64,000 nt of DNA from Niallia alba (GCF_012933555.1 NZ_JABBPK010000001.1:3326001-3390000); one strand, 5' to 3'; positions 50,973-59,576 are shown, numbered from the stretch's first letter. Notes: generated from the letters alone by a model not told the origin. Made by a program: numbers and translations.

Positions 50973-52757
50973 CTATTCGTTGGTTAGTGCCAAGAACTCT
51001 TCTACATCCTTTATACAAAGCTCAATCGCACTATTCCAAAAATCTTCTTTCGTTAAATCAATTTGAAGATGCTTATATGCCAACTCTTCCACCGTCATGC
51101 TTGCTGTATCCTTTAATAAAGCAATATACTTCTCTTCATACCCCTTACCTTCCTCAATTGCCTTTGCATAAATTCCAAGCGAAAATAGGAAACCAAATGT
51201 ATAAGGGAAATTATAAAAAGGTACACCTGTAATATAAAAATGTAATTTTGAACCCCAGAAAGATGGATGATATTCCTCTAAGGAGTCTCCATATGCTTCT
51301 TTTTGTGCATCCAGCATTAACGAATTTAGTTGTTCTTTAGAAACTAGACCATTTTGGCGTTTTTCATAAAAGCTTGTTTCAAAAAGAAAGCGCGCATGAA
51401 TATTCATCAATAATGCTATGGAGCGCTGTATTTTGTCTTCTAATAATACTACCTTTTCTTCTTCTGTTGAAGCAGCTTTTACTGCCGCATCTGACACAAT
51501 CATCTCTGCAAATGTAGACGCTGTTTCAGCCACATTCATCGCATAATTCCTATTTAATGTATGCATATCCCTCATTACGTAAGTATGAAAGCCATGACCT
51601 AATTCATGGGCTAATGTCGAGACATTGGAGGGAGTACCAGAATACGTCATAAAAATACGTGACTGAGCACTTTCTGGAAAATAGGTGTGAAAGCCTCCTG
51701 GTCTTTTTCCTTTTCTATCTTCTGCCTCAATCCAGCTCTCTTCAAACGCTTTTTTTGCAAAAGCGGCCATCTCAGCGCCAAATTGTTCGAAGTGCTTAAT
51801 AATAAATTCAGCACCTTCTTGGTACGACATTTTTGTTTCTACCTTTCCAAGCGGTGCATCTAAGTCATACCAGCTTAATTTCTCTAATCCTAACAGTTTG
51901 GCTTTTCTATCTAAAAATTGTACAAACGGCTGTTTATTTTTTGCAATAGCATTCCACATCGCTTGTAATGTTTCTTCTTGCATACGATTAATGGCTAACG
52001 GCTCTTTCAAAAAACTACTCCAGCCTCTCATACCATAAACATTCAATCGAAAGCCAGCTAAATGGTTTAATGTTTTTGCAAGCACTTCACCATTTGCATC
52101 CCATGCTTTTTCCCATTCTGAAAACACTTTTTTTCTAACCATGCGCTCAGGACTTGAAAATTTATTTGCTGCTTGTCCAACAGATAAATTTTCCTCCTCA
52201 AAAGGAATCTGGATTTTTCCAACAATGGTATCATACATTTGGCCCCAGCCATAATATCCATCAACACTTAATTTATTTATGAGTGTTTCTTCTACTTCTG
52301 ATAATTTTTCTTTTGCAGCTGTTCTTCTTTCCGACAGTACAAAATAAAGTTCTTCCAGATCGTTACCTTTAAATAAAGAATCCCATTCTATGTCACTATA
52401 TAAAGATAATTTTCCGTCCAAGATAGTTAATACATTTTGAAACGAAGTACTTAGTTCTGTTACTCTCCCTCTTAGTGTACTCGCTTCTTTATCCTCCATA
52501 TTCTGTGCCTCTAAACAACTGACAAAGGCACCTGCTTGTCTTACTTTTTTTACCACGATCTCAAACTGTCCTACAATTTCCCGTAAAGCCTCTACCTCTG
52601 CTTCTTCTTTTAATGGCTCAAACTTATGTACATATGTTGACAATTTATCAATTTCATCTATTGAAATGGCAATATGCTCTCTAAACTTTGAGGAATCACT
52701 GCCTCCAGGAAATAATCCTTCTAAATCCCATGTTTCTTGATATTTTTTAATGTACAC
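50973..52757 (-). CDS. pepF: Oligoendopeptidase F family metallopeptidase
   Basis: This 594-residue M3-family zinc metallopeptidase cleaves oligopeptides in the cytoplasm. The metal motif HELGHGFHTY (HExxH) is near residue 390, with the third ligand in NVAETASTFAE. The start is probably GTG at 52757, ten nt after AGGAG; the TTG at 52766 lies too close to it. It stands alone between pssA and the sporulation-linked group. Confidence 0.92.
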   Translation of the reverse strand: MYIKKYQETWDLEGLFPGGSDSSKFREHIAISIDEIDKLSTYVHKFEPLKEEAEVEALREIVGQFEIVVKKVRQAGAFVSCLEAQNMEDKEASTLRGRVTELSTSFQNVLTILDGKLSLYSDIEWDSLFKGNDLEELYFVLSERRTAAKEKLSEVEETLINKLSVDGYYGWGQMYDTIVGKIQIPFEEENLSVGQAANKFSSPERMVRKKVFSEWEKAWDANGEVLAKTLNHLAGFRLNVYGMRGWSSFLKEPLAINRMQEETLQAMWNAIAKNKQPFVQFLDRKAKLLGLEKLSWYDLDAPLGKVETKMSYQEGAEFIIKHFEQFGAEMAAFAKKAFEESWIEAEDRKGKRPGGFHTYFPESAQSRIFMTYSGTPSNVSTLAHELGHGFHTYVMRDMHTLNRNYAMNVAETASTFAEMIVSDAAVKAASTEEEKVVLLEDKIQRSIALLMNIHARFLFETSFYEKRQNGLVSKEQLNSLMLDAQKEAYGDSLEEYHPSFWGSKLHFYITGVPFYNFPYTFGFLFSLGIYAKAIEEGKGYEEKYIALLKDTASMTVEELAYKHLQIDLTKEDFWNSAIELCIKDVEEFLALTNE

Positions 52758-53003
52758 TATACTCAAGCTCCTTCCTTTAATTACTACTATGCCATTATAG
52801 TTTGATTATCGAACTATTTCCATTATTTCTATGAAAATAGTAAAATTTTTCAGACTAAAAGAAGCAAGCACCCCGATTTTAATCAAGATGCTCATTAACA
52901 ACTAAAAATGACTGAAAGCTTGCATGTATTGTCCATTATTTTAGTAGCACTAATAACTTTTATCAAAAAAATATATGCTTGCCTATTCTTCTTTCTTTTT
53001 TAC

Positions 53004-53216
53004 TTACCGATAATAACTGCCAAATGCCCAAAAACCCCAAAATAGAATAATAACAATAAATAGAATGATTAAGAATGCGTACCAGAAACCACCAGCTCCA
53101 CCATATACTCCTCCATATGCTGGATAAGGGGCACCACCATATCCAACTGGCGCAGGTCCTATTCCTCCAAGTGGAACAGCGGGTGGTACTTGATTCGAAT
53201 ATCCATAACCAACCAT
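53004..53216 (-). CDS. Gly/Tyr/Pro-rich small membrane protein
   Basis: This 70-residue protein starts with a Gly, Tyr and Pro rich half (VGYGGAPYPAYGGVYGGAG) and ends with one hydrophobic helix (FWYAFLIILFIVIILFWGFW). The layout recalls YjcZ-type sporulation small proteins, but it is not a clear member. AGAGGAGG precedes the ATG. A SigK-like promoter at 53239-53266 and the neighbours cwlC and sigK suggest late mother-cell expression and a spore-coat or membrane role. Confidence 0.75.
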   Translation of the reverse strand: MVGYGYSNQVPPAVPLGGIGPAPVGYGGAPYPAYGGVYGGAGGFWYAFLIILFIVIILFWGFWAFGSYYR

Positions 53217-53238
53217 TAAAATTCCTCCTCTCTTTCTA

Positions 53239-53266
53239 TAAAATATTCTTATTTTGTTCCTAATGT
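53239..53266 (-). promoter_or_regulatory. SigK-like promoter of the Gly/Tyr-rich gene
   Basis: AC, a 17-nt spacer and AATATTTTA on the minus strand differ from the SigK consensus (AC and CATANNNTA) by one base in the -10. The match is short and could be chance. Confidence 0.35.
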
Positions 53267-53328
53267 TTTAGGCAATTGTCCTATTTTCTAGCAATTTTCC
53301 TACTTTCGCCGATTACTTCTTCTTTCTT

Positions 53329-54093
53329 CTAACTAGTAATGAACGCATTAAATCCTGCTTCCCTTGCTCTTTGTGCTAATCGCTCCGCATTATTTCTATT
53401 ACTAAATGCTCCAATTTGTACTTTAAATAGGTTGTCTCTAAACAAAACAGCAGTGTCAAACCCTTTTTCACTTGCTTGAGATGCTGTTTTTTCGGCATTT
53501 TCTTTTACTTTAAAAGCTCCGATTTGTACACGGTATATCGGAGACTGAGTTTGTTTTTTCTGAAGGGAAAAAGCGCTTTCTAATCCGTTGACATGCCCTC
53601 TAGCAATCTTTGTAATGAAATTGCTGTCTTTTAACTGATTAGCATCTATTGCTGTATCAATAAATCCATTTTCTGTTAACAGCGCAGGCATGATTGTTTC
53701 TCTCAATACATGGAAATTCGCACTTTTCTTTCCTCTATTGTTAAATCTGGTCTCAGCAATTACTTCTTCATGAATCTCATTCTGATAAGTTGATGTTGGT
53801 GCACCAACTCCTGGAAATATATAACTTTCAAAGCCAGTACCACCACCTGCATTAACATGAATTGAAAGAAAAAAATCAGCATTCCAGTTATTGGCGGCAT
53901 TCGTTCTTGCTGCCAGGCTTACCGTTGAATCGCCATTACGACTCATCCGAATTTCTACTCCTTCATATTCATTCTGAAGAATATTTCTAATCTGTTGAGC
54001 AATCATTAATGTAATATTTTTTTCTTGTAATCCATTTCCTACTGCTCCAGAATCAGATCCACCATGGCCAGGATCGATAAAAATTTTCACCAT
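53329..54093 (-). CDS. cwlC: CwlC-type N-acetylmuramoyl-L-alanine amidase
   Basis: This 254-residue amidase matches B. subtilis CwlC, the SigK-dependent enzyme that lyses the mother cell. The Amidase_3 domain has the zinc and catalytic segments IDPGHGG (residue ~10), LQEKN, FLSIHVNAGG and LTENGFID. Two SPOR repeats (YRVQIGAFKVKENAEK and FKVQIGAFSNRNNAER) follow at the C-terminus and bind denuded glycan. No signal peptide is visible, as in CwlC. The start is ATG at 54093 behind AAGGTGG; the longer reading from 54156 is not supported. Confidence 0.93.
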   Translation of the reverse strand: MVKIFIDPGHGGSDSGAVGNGLQEKNITLMIAQQIRNILQNEYEGVEIRMSRNGDSTVSLAARTNAANNWNADFFLSIHVNAGGGTGFESYIFPGVGAPTSTYQNEIHEEVIAETRFNNRGKKSANFHVLRETIMPALLTENGFIDTAIDANQLKDSNFITKIARGHVNGLESAFSLQKKQTQSPIYRVQIGAFKVKENAEKTASQASEKGFDTAVLFRDNLFKVQIGAFSNRNNAERLAQRAREAGFNAFITS

Positions 54094-54095
54094 GC

Positions 54096-54135
54096 TTTTC
54101 ACCACCTTTCTAATAGTATAGTAAGGTGGTGAAAA
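54096..54135 (-). promoter_or_regulatory. Perfect inverted repeat covering the cwlC ribosome-binding site
   Basis: A 13-bp perfect inverted repeat (TTTTCACCACCTT and AAGGTGGTGAAAA, 14-nt loop) spans the cwlC Shine-Dalgarno AAGGTGG, two bases before the ATG. In a transcript starting upstream it would hide the ribosome-binding site. If transcription starts inside it, it may be a protein-binding palindrome. Confidence 0.8.
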
Positions 54136-54176
54136 ATCGCTTGTTTTAAAGCCCATATATCACACATTATTATTCT

Positions 54177-54204
54177 TATACTATTAAGTTGCAAAGAAAA
54201 TGGT
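54177..54204 (-). promoter_or_regulatory. SigK-like promoter of cwlC
   Basis: AC (54203-54204), a 17-nt spacer and AATAGTATA (54177-54185) differ from the SigK consensus by one base in the -10. The predicted start near 54170 leaves a ~75-nt leader that contains the inverted repeat. Confidence 0.4.
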
Positions 54205-54261
54205 TCTCTTTTTAGGCATAAACCTACGTTAGTAAAGGCAAGCTTTACGCCGATTCTCTTA

Positions 54262-54729
54262 TTACTTGCTTGGCGGCAAAATAATATTCTCCCTTTCTAT
54301 ATTCTCAATATATTTCACTTCATGAATAGCACCATTCTCATCACAATAGTAAATGGATTTACTAATAATCGTTTCCTCGTCTTCCCCAAAACTTAAAAAT
54401 ACGATATACTTGATCGTTCTTTCTTGCAAACCTTCCATATCGATGCTGTCATTTTCCGAAACAAATTGATACGTTGGTTGCGAACCCAAATCAAATCTCC
54501 ATACAACATTGTTGTACATATCACCTCTAACTACTTCATGCTTCATGCCTAGATTGGAGTTGATGTCAGCTTTGCTTTGTATATTTCTTATTGTATCTTT
54601 TAGCTCAGACATGGAATAATTGAATTCATCATGATGTGTGCTTGCTTTATCCTCCATACCATGCGTTGGCCAAGTGGTGGTAAGCAAAGATATCAATAAT
54701 GTTAAGAATAGTATGTGTCTTATAAACAC
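54262..54729 (-). CDS. Exported protein of unknown function
   Basis: This 155-residue protein has an N-terminal signal peptide (FIRHILFLTLLISLLTTTWPTHG) and a mature acidic domain with a predicted mixed alpha/beta fold (SELKDTIRNIQSKADI, then VVWRFDLGSQPTYQFVSEND). I do not recognise the family. The start is GTG behind AAGGGG. It lies between cwlC and a divergent exported protein, in the sporulation-flavoured group. A family-B repeat sits directly upstream. Confidence 0.7.
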   Translation of the reverse strand: MFIRHILFLTLLISLLTTTWPTHGMEDKASTHHDEFNYSMSELKDTIRNIQSKADINSNLGMKHEVVRGDMYNNVVWRFDLGSQPTYQFVSENDSIDMEGLQERTIKYIVFLSFGEDEETIISKSIYYCDENGAIHEVKYIENIERENIILPPSK

Positions 54730-54778
54730 TGGTCTTCAACCCCTTCAATAAGCTCTAATCCTTCCGTTTTGCATCAAC

Positions 54779-54905
54779 GTTATCCCACACTCTTAACGGA
54801 CAGTAAGACTCCCCCTCAAGCTTAGGAGAATACGAGGAAAATAGGTGGGAGATCAACTGTTCGTAAAGGTCCGATTGGTTCAACTAACCATCAGTGGGGG
54901 AAAAA
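54779..54905 (-). repeat. Family-B interspersed repeat, copy 3 (inverted)
   Basis: Read on the minus strand it has CCCACTGATGGTTAGTTG, CGGACCTTTACG and GTTAAGAGTG...GGGATAAC, colinear with copies at 5341 and 41405. It fills the upstream region of the exported-protein gene. The rest of 54730-55165 holds the SigE promoter and no other gene. Confidence 0.72.
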
Positions 54906-55115
54906 GGATCTGCCCACTGACGGAAGTTTTACTTTATATTTCATTTATATTACAAATATTTTAAAATATTTACGAGATGCAAAAATTTTTTGAGGCAATT
55001 CATTTTTTCCTTATAAAAATATTTGGAGGGCCTGTACCTTTTTAACCCTATGATTTTCGTAATCTAAAAATGATTAAATTTTCCAATTCTTTCGTTCTCC
55101 ACCCTTTACTTATTC

Positions 55116-55143
55116 GCATACTTTAAAAGGACATGCATACAAT
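55116..55143 (+). promoter_or_regulatory. SigE promoter of a small exported protein gene
   Basis: GCATACT (55116-55122), a 13-nt spacer and CATACAAT (55136-55143, exact -10) match the SigE consensus (KMATATT and CATACAHT) at 14 of 15 bases. The predicted start of transcription is about 55150, giving a leader of only ~15 nt. Confidence 0.75.
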
Positions 55144-55165
55144 GTAAGGAAGGAGGAGAGAAAAG

Positions 55166-55486
55166 GTGAAAAAAATCTCTTTAATATCCATTATCATCTT
55201 ATTGGGTTTTATTGCTTACATAGAAACTCCAACTGCTAAAATTAATAAAAATCAAGTTCTCTTTTATGGATCTACAAATGAAGAGCAAGAGGTTTCCAGT
55301 AATGCCAGTGAAATATTTGGTGCTCCTGATCTTGAATATAAATTAGATGAGACAAAAGAAGTGGATGGGTTTATAGTGGAAGTTTACCGAGAATATGAAA
55401 TTTACAAAAATCGGCAAGGAGAAGTAGTAAAAACCGTAGCTACCGACAACACAGAATACATACATTACGCAAAGTATAAAAGATAA
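55166..55486 (+). CDS. Small exported protein, probable sporulation gene
   Basis: This 106-residue protein has an N-terminal hydrophobic anchor or signal (KKISLISIIILLGFIAYI) and an acidic mature part (SSNASEIFGAPDLEYKLDET, then EVYREYEIYKNRQGEVVKTV). I recognise no family. The start is GTG behind AAGGAGG. A near-consensus SigE promoter directly upstream and the neighbouring sigK make mother-cell expression likely. It ends in its own terminator. Confidence 0.75.
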   Translation: MKKISLISIIILLGFIAYIETPTAKINKNQVLFYGSTNEEQEVSSNASEIFGAPDLEYKLDETKEVDGFIVEVYREYEIYKNRQGEVVKTVATDNTEYIHYAKYKR

Positions 55487-55490
55487 AATA

Positions 55491-55536
55491 AGCCGCTTAG
55501 TCAAAGATACGAACCAATCGACTAAGCTGCTCTTTT
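55491..55536. terminator. Terminator after the small exported protein gene
   Basis: GCTTAGTC pairs with GACTAAGC (extended by AGC/GCT) across a 17-nt loop and is followed by TCTTTTA on the plus strand. Confidence 0.75.
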
Positions 55537-55601
55537 ATCCTTCTCGCCTTTTCAACTAGATTTTCTATTAGTTTATGATGTTTTTTATGCAAAACGATCC
55601 T

Positions 55602-55632
55602 CATAAGAATGCATATTGTTAACATTCTTATG
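55602..55632 (-). terminator. Hairpin downstream of sigK
   Basis: CATAAGAATG pairs perfectly with CATTCTTATG around an 11-nt loop just after the sigK stop. The following tract (AGGATCGTTTTG) is U-poor, so termination is likely but not certain. Confidence 0.55.
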
Positions 55633-55640
55633 TAAAATTG

Positions 55641-56360
55641 TTATTCATTTTTTCGCTTTTTTTCCTTTTCGGCCCGGTAGAATTCATGAAACATTTTCAT
55701 CAAGGCTCTCTTTTCTATTCGCGAAACATAGCTCCTCGATATTCCTAGTTCTTTCGCAATTTCTCTTTGTGTTTTTTCCTTCTTTAAATCGAGACCAAAT
55801 CTTCCGATAATCACTTCTTTTTCTCTTTCATCTAATACATCAATATATTCTTTTACTTTTTCGAGCTCCATATTTAACTGTATCGTATTTACAACATCTT
55901 CCGATTCTGATTTTAGTACATCTATAAGACTGATTTCATTTCCTTCCTTATCTTGACCAATTGGATCATGAAGAGAAACATCTTTTTTTGTTTTCTTCAA
56001 AGCTCGAAGATGCATAAGTATTTCGTTTTCAATACAGCGAGCGGCATAAGTAGCTAATTTTGTTCCTTTTCCCTCTGAAAAACTCTCTATCCCTTTTATG
56101 AGACCGATTGTTCCAATCGAAATTAGATCTTCTGAATCTTCCCCTGTATTTTCAAATTTTTTCACAATATGGGCAACTAAACGCAAATTATGCTCTATTA
56201 GCATATTTCTCGCATGCGAATCACCTTCAGCCATCAATCGTAAATATTTCTTTTCATCACTCGCTGATAATGGTTGGGGAAATGCATTGTTCTTAACATA
56301 GGACACAAGAAAAACCAATTCTTTGAGTAAAGCTCCAAGCGACAACAAGATTCCAGTCAT
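55641..56360 (-). CDS. sigK: RNA polymerase sporulation sigma factor SigK
   Basis: SigK directs late mother-cell transcription (coat, cwlC and others). The 239-residue gene is intact, with no skin element between the two halves. The ~20-residue pro-sequence ([16 protein letters not shown]) precedes [12 protein letters not shown], where SpoIVFB cleaves in B. subtilis. Region 2 ([38 protein letters not shown]) is highly conserved, and region 4 carries the helix-turn-helix [28 protein letters not shown] precedes the ATG. I could not find a clear SigE promoter. Confidence 0.97.
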   Translation of the reverse strand: MTGILLSLGALLKELVFLVSYVKNNAFPQPLSASDEKKYLRLMAEGDSHARNMLIEHNLRLVAHIVKKFENTGEDSEDLISIGTIGLIKGIESFSEGKGTKLATYAARCIENEILMHLRALKKTKKDVSLHDPIGQDKEGNEISLIDVLKSESEDVVNTIQLNMELEKVKEYIDVLDEREKEVIIGRFGLDLKKEKTQREIAKELGISRSYVSRIEKRALMKMFHEFYRAEKEKKRKNE

Positions 56361-56667
56361 CTTTCCACCTCCACATTCAAGGACAATTGCCTATACTTCA
56401 TTACTATGTAAAAAGTGAGGTGGTTTTGCATGTCCAAGTGACAATAAACTTTGGAAAATCTATTTTATTTTGGTTTATTCACTATCTGCTTTGGGTAATA
56501 TCAAGAAGCACAAAATCGATAAACTTCTATTTAATTATTTTCTATGGATACAAAAAACAATGAATAATTTTCCAATTATTTTAAAATGAATACAAAATTC
56601 TCATTATTTCCTTGTATAATACATATATTGATAGCTTTTTTCTATTACATGGGGGTGGACAAACAAA
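56361..56667. other. Divergent sigK-fbp intergenic region
   Basis: This holds the divergent promoters of sigK and fbp. A TATAAT lies at 56615-56620 before fbp but has no good -35 at 17 bp. CCACCTC about 55 nt upstream could pair with the sigK ribosome-binding region GAGGTGG, but this is a 7-bp match only. No other feature is seen. Confidence 0.4.
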
Positions 56668-58605
56668 ATGGATACTAAATATTTGGATTTACTAACAGAA
56701 AAGTATGATTCTGAAGAAAAAGTGGTTACTGAAATAATAAATTTAGATGCCATACTCAATCTTCCAAAGGGGACCGAGCATTTTGTCAGTGACCTGCATG
56801 GAGAGTATCACGCATTTCAACATGTTTTAAGAAATGGTTCTGGAAATGTTAAGGAAAAAATTCGCGATTTATTTAAAGACGAGCTTTCCAAAACGCAAAT
56901 CGATGAATTTGCAACATTGGTATATTATCCAGAAGAAAAGCTAAAAAGAGTAGTAAATTCATTTATACATACAACAGAACTGGATACTTGGTATGCTGAT
57001 ACGATCGAAAGGATGATTCGCCTAGTATCCTATGCATCTTCCAAGTATACAAATTCCAAAGTGAGAAAAGCGTTGCCACAGCAGTTTGTTTACATAATTG
57101 AAGAATTATTGTATGAGAAAAATGAATTAAATAATAAAACCGATTATTATTCAAGCATCATTAACAGAATTATTTCTTTAGGACAAGCGAATAAATTAAT
57201 TATCGGCCTATCCTATACAATACAAAGACTAGTTGTTGATCATTTGCACGTCGTTGGAGATATATATGACCGAGGACCCTACCCCGATAAAATCATCGAA
57301 ACATTAATGGAGTATCACTCCGTGGATATACAGTGGGGGAATCATGATGTTCTATGGATTGGTGCATTTGCAGGGTCAAAAGTCTGTCTTGCTAATATTA
57401 TTCGTATTTGTGCAAGATATGATAATTTAGATATTATCGAGGATGCATATGGTATAAACTTACGGCCACTCTTAAATTTAGCGAATAAATATTATAACGA
57501 TAATAAAGCTTTTCGTCCAAAAATGAATGCCAAAAAAGAAGAAAACTCAGAAGAAAATATTTTACAAATAACAAAAATCCATCAAGCTATTTCCATCATT
57601 CAATTTAAACTAGAAATGCCTATTATCAAAAGACGTCCTGATTTCCAAATGCACCACCGTCTACTTTTAGAAAAAATTAATTACGAGAATAATACCATTG
57701 ATTTAAACGAAAAAAATTATTCACTAGAAAATATTTGTTTTAATACAATTAATCCAAAAGATCCTTCAAAGCTATTAAAAGAAGAAGAACAAGTCATGGA
57801 TAAGCTGCTTTTTTCGATCCAGCATTCAGAGAAACTTGCAAGGCACATTCACTTTCTTATGAATAAGGGGAATCTATACTTAAGATATAACAGCAATTTA
57901 TTAATCCATGGTTGTATTCCTTTAAATGAAGATGGAACGATGAAAACGATGCGCATTGATGGAAAAGATTATTGCGGAAAGGAATTATTTGATCTATTTG
58001 AATACTATTTACGCTATAGCTTTAATCATCCTGAAATATCGGATGACTTTGCAACAGATTTAGTTTGGTATTTATGGACTGGTGAAAATTCCTCGTTATT
58101 TGGCAAAAAAGACATGACTACATTCGAGCGGTATTTTATTAAAGAAAAGGAAATCCATAAAGAGAAAAAGAATCCTTATTACTCCTTGCGAGAAAACGAA
58201 GAGGTATGTCGCCACATTTTAGAAGAATTTGGGCTAAATCCTGATCAAGGACATATTATTAACGGGCATACACCCGTAGCTGAGATCAATGGAGAAAACC
58301 CAATTAAAGCCAATGGGAAAATGATTGTTATTGATGGTGGTTTCTCCAAAGCCTATCAATCAAAAACAGGAATCGCAGGCTACACTTTATTATATAACTC
58401 TTATGGCATGCAATTGGTTGCACATAAGCGCTTTACTTCAAAGGAAGATGTTTTAGAAAATGGTACAGATGTCTTGTCTGTAAAAAGAGTAGTCGATAGA
58501 GAGTTACAACGCAAAAAGGTATTAGAAACAAATGTAGGTCAAAAATTACTGGAGCAAATGAATGATTTAAATCGATTGTTGGAATACCGCTATATTAAAA
58601 AATAA
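56668..58605 (+). CDS. fbp: Class III fructose-1,6-bisphosphatase
   Basis: This 645-residue metallophosphatase is of the Firmicutes-specific FBPase class III type. It has [19 protein letters not shown] (residues ~38-56), [13 protein letters not shown] and [12 protein letters not shown], the metallophosphoesterase motifs, and a C-terminal [10 protein letters not shown] segment. It feeds gluconeogenesis by converting fructose 1,6-bisphosphate to fructose 6-phosphate. In B. subtilis fbp lies elsewhere (yydE region), so this location differs. GGGGGTGG precedes the ATG. Confidence 0.95.
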   Translation: MDTKYLDLLTEKYDSEEKVVTEIINLDAILNLPKGTEHFVSDLHGEYHAFQHVLRNGSGNVKEKIRDLFKDELSKTQIDEFATLVYYPEEKLKRVVNSFIHTTELDTWYADTIERMIRLVSYASSKYTNSKVRKALPQQFVYIIEELLYEKNELNNKTDYYSSIINRIISLGQANKLIIGLSYTIQRLVVDHLHVVGDIYDRGPYPDKIIETLMEYHSVDIQWGNHDVLWIGAFAGSKVCLANIIRICARYDNLDIIEDAYGINLRPLLNLANKYYNDNKAFRPKMNAKKEENSEENILQITKIHQAISIIQFKLEMPIIKRRPDFQMHHRLLLEKINYENNTIDLNEKNYSLENICFNTINPKDPSKLLKEEEQVMDKLLFSIQHSEKLARHIHFLMNKGNLYLRYNSNLLIHGCIPLNEDGTMKTMRIDGKDYCGKELFDLFEYYLRYSFNHPEISDDFATDLVWYLWTGENSSLFGKKDMTTFERYFIKEKEIHKEKKNPYYSLRENEEVCRHILEEFGLNPDQGHIINGHTPVAEINGENPIKANGKMIVIDGGFSKAYQSKTGIAGYTLLYNSYGMQLVAHKRFTSKEDVLENGTDVLSVKRVVDRELQRKKVLETNVGQKLLEQMNDLNRLLEYRYIKK

Positions 58606-58608
58606 GAG

Positions 58609-58655
58609 AAAAAACAAGCAGCGGGTTTTTATTTTAGCCCGCTGCTTGTTTTTAT
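58609..58655. terminator. Bidirectional terminator between fbp and the YrzI array
   Basis: A perfect stem of about 16 bp (AAAACAAGCAGCGGG and its complement) around a 12-nt AT loop ends in T5. It can also stop leftward transcripts of the YrzI-type array. Confidence 0.92.
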
Positions 58656-58735
58656 CTGTAATTCTTTTTTATCGATAGAAGATTGCTTCCTCATAAGCGC
58701 TTCATTCGTGCAGGTTGTTCATTCAAACCCCTAAG

Positions 58736-58798
58736 TTAGTCAGTATCTTTCTCCGCCCATAAGATTGATTGTCGACATTGCAAGATGATCAAAAACAT
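58736..58798 (-). CDS. Possible 20-residue ORF after the YrzI array
   Basis: An ATG follows GGAGAGGTGG closely and opens 20 codons (MFLIILQCRQSILWAEKDTD), placed like a fourth member of the array. The N-terminal hydrophobic start is like the YrzI units, but it is short. It may be a truncated remnant. Confidence 0.35.
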   Translation of the reverse strand: MFLIILQCRQSILWAEKDTD

Positions 58799-58832
58799 TT
58801 TTATCCACCTCTCCTTTTTATCTATATTTTTA

Positions 58833-58970
58833 TTAGAAATGCATCATAGAAAACTGTTTCCTTCTATTTTCTTCCATAATTTCTTCAATATTTTGCTGAT
58901 GAATGATTTCTTCTTCAGTCATTTGTTTTTGATGTACAGTAATTGTAAAAAATAACATATTTATCGTCAT
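58833..58970 (-). CDS. YrzI-family tandem small protein, unit 1
   Basis: A 45-residue ORF begins MTINMLFFTITVHQKQMTEE and continues with a Glu-rich helix (EEIMEENRRKQ). Length and sequence pattern match the YrzI-type tandem small proteins of Bacillus. AGGTGG precedes the ATG. Two paralogous ORFs lie upstream on the same strand. Confidence 0.85.
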   Translation of the reverse strand: MTINMLFFTITVHQKQMTEEEIIHQQNIEEIMEENRRKQFSMMHF

Positions 58971-58990
58971 AATTATCACCACCTATGATG

Positions 58991-59143
58991 TTAGTAATTG
59001 ATTCGAGAAAAATACCCAGAACGAATTTGCTTGTTTTTTGTTTCTTCGAATATTTGCTCGATTTCCTGTAAATGAGCATGTTCTTCTTCACTCCACTTTT
59101 TCAAGTTAATAGTTATTGTAATAAAGAAAATATTTAAGGTCAT
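58991..59143 (-). CDS. YrzI-family tandem small protein, unit 2
   Basis: A 50-residue ORF begins MTLNIFFITITINLKKWSEE and continues EEHAHLQEIEQIFEETKNK. It is the middle member of the three-gene array. GGGAGGTG precedes the ATG. The hydrophobic beta-like first 12 residues followed by an acidic helix are shared by all three units. The function is unknown. Confidence 0.85.
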   Translation of the reverse strand: MTLNIFFITITINLKKWSEEEHAHLQEIEQIFEETKNKQIRSGYFSRINY

Positions 59144-59170
59144 GTCTTCACCTCCCAAGAGTGAATTTTT

Positions 59171-59320
59171 TTACAACCTATGGTTTAAATAGCCAATTTC
59201 ATGCAGCTTTCTACGATTTTCCTCCATTCTCTTCTCCATTTCCATCTCTTGTAACCACTCTGCGTTTGTATACTGCTTTTTCTTAATCGTTACCGTTAGA
59301 AAAATTAGATTTAACGTCAT
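59171..59320 (-). CDS. YrzI-family tandem small protein, unit 3
   Basis: A 49-residue ORF begins MTLNLIFLTVTIKKKQYTNA and ends with a Glu/Arg helix (EKRMEENRRKLHEIGYL). I chose the ATG at 59320 behind TAGGAGTGGG; a longer reading from 59380 would run into the preceding terminator. It is the first transcribed unit of the array. Confidence 0.85.
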   Translation of the reverse strand: MTLNLIFLTVTIKKKQYTNAEWLQEMEMEKRMEENRRKLHEIGYLNHRL

Positions 59321-59380
59321 ATTTCCCACTCCTAATTTTCGTTTTTTTCCATAAATGGTATATTTTTCTCGTGAGCGCAC

Positions 59381-59411
59381 AAAAAAACCGCAAATAGACT
59401 GATCTGCGGTT
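59381..59411 (-). terminator. Terminator 2 of the 31-residue gene
   Basis: On the minus strand AACCGCA pairs with TGCGGTT around a 12-nt loop and is followed by seven U residues. Confidence 0.85.
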
Positions 59412-59426
59412 CAAAAAAAGGCATAA

Positions 59427-59457
59427 TAAAACCGCAGGACACGACTACCCAGCGGTT
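59427..59457 (-). terminator. Terminator 1 of the 31-residue gene
   Basis: On the minus strand AACCGC pairs with GCGGTT around a ~17-nt loop and is followed by UUAUU. It has nearly the same outer arms as terminator 2 and lies 24 bp after the stop codon. Confidence 0.7.
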
Positions 59458-59480
59458 GGAATATTTTAGTTAAAATAAAA

Positions 59481-59576
59481 CTAAGATAACAAATCCCATT
59501 CCGAAGTGGTTGAATTCGTGTATGTTACATATTTAATTACTACTACACTGTTTAATTCTGGTAAATTTCTGACCAT
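59481..59576 (-). CDS. Isolated 31-residue protein with full expression signals
   Basis: An ATG at 59576 follows an ideal AAGGAGG and opens 31 codons (MVRNLPELNSVVVIKYVTYT to TTSEWDLLS). A consensus SigA promoter lies 43 bp upstream and two tandem terminators follow. The peptide has a short hydrophobic centre and no signal peptide. I do not recognise the family. A longer frame from 59687 begins upstream of the promoter and is not used. It may be a small protein or a dual-function RNA of about 200 nt. Confidence 0.7.
   Translation of the reverse strand: MVRNLPELNSVVVIKYVTYTNSTTSEWDLLS

Noticed and set aside
56440-56456. Pairing of CCACCTC with the sigK ribosome-binding region, like the cwlC hairpin
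   Set aside because: It is only 7 bp over a ~45-nt loop and may lie upstream of the transcription start.
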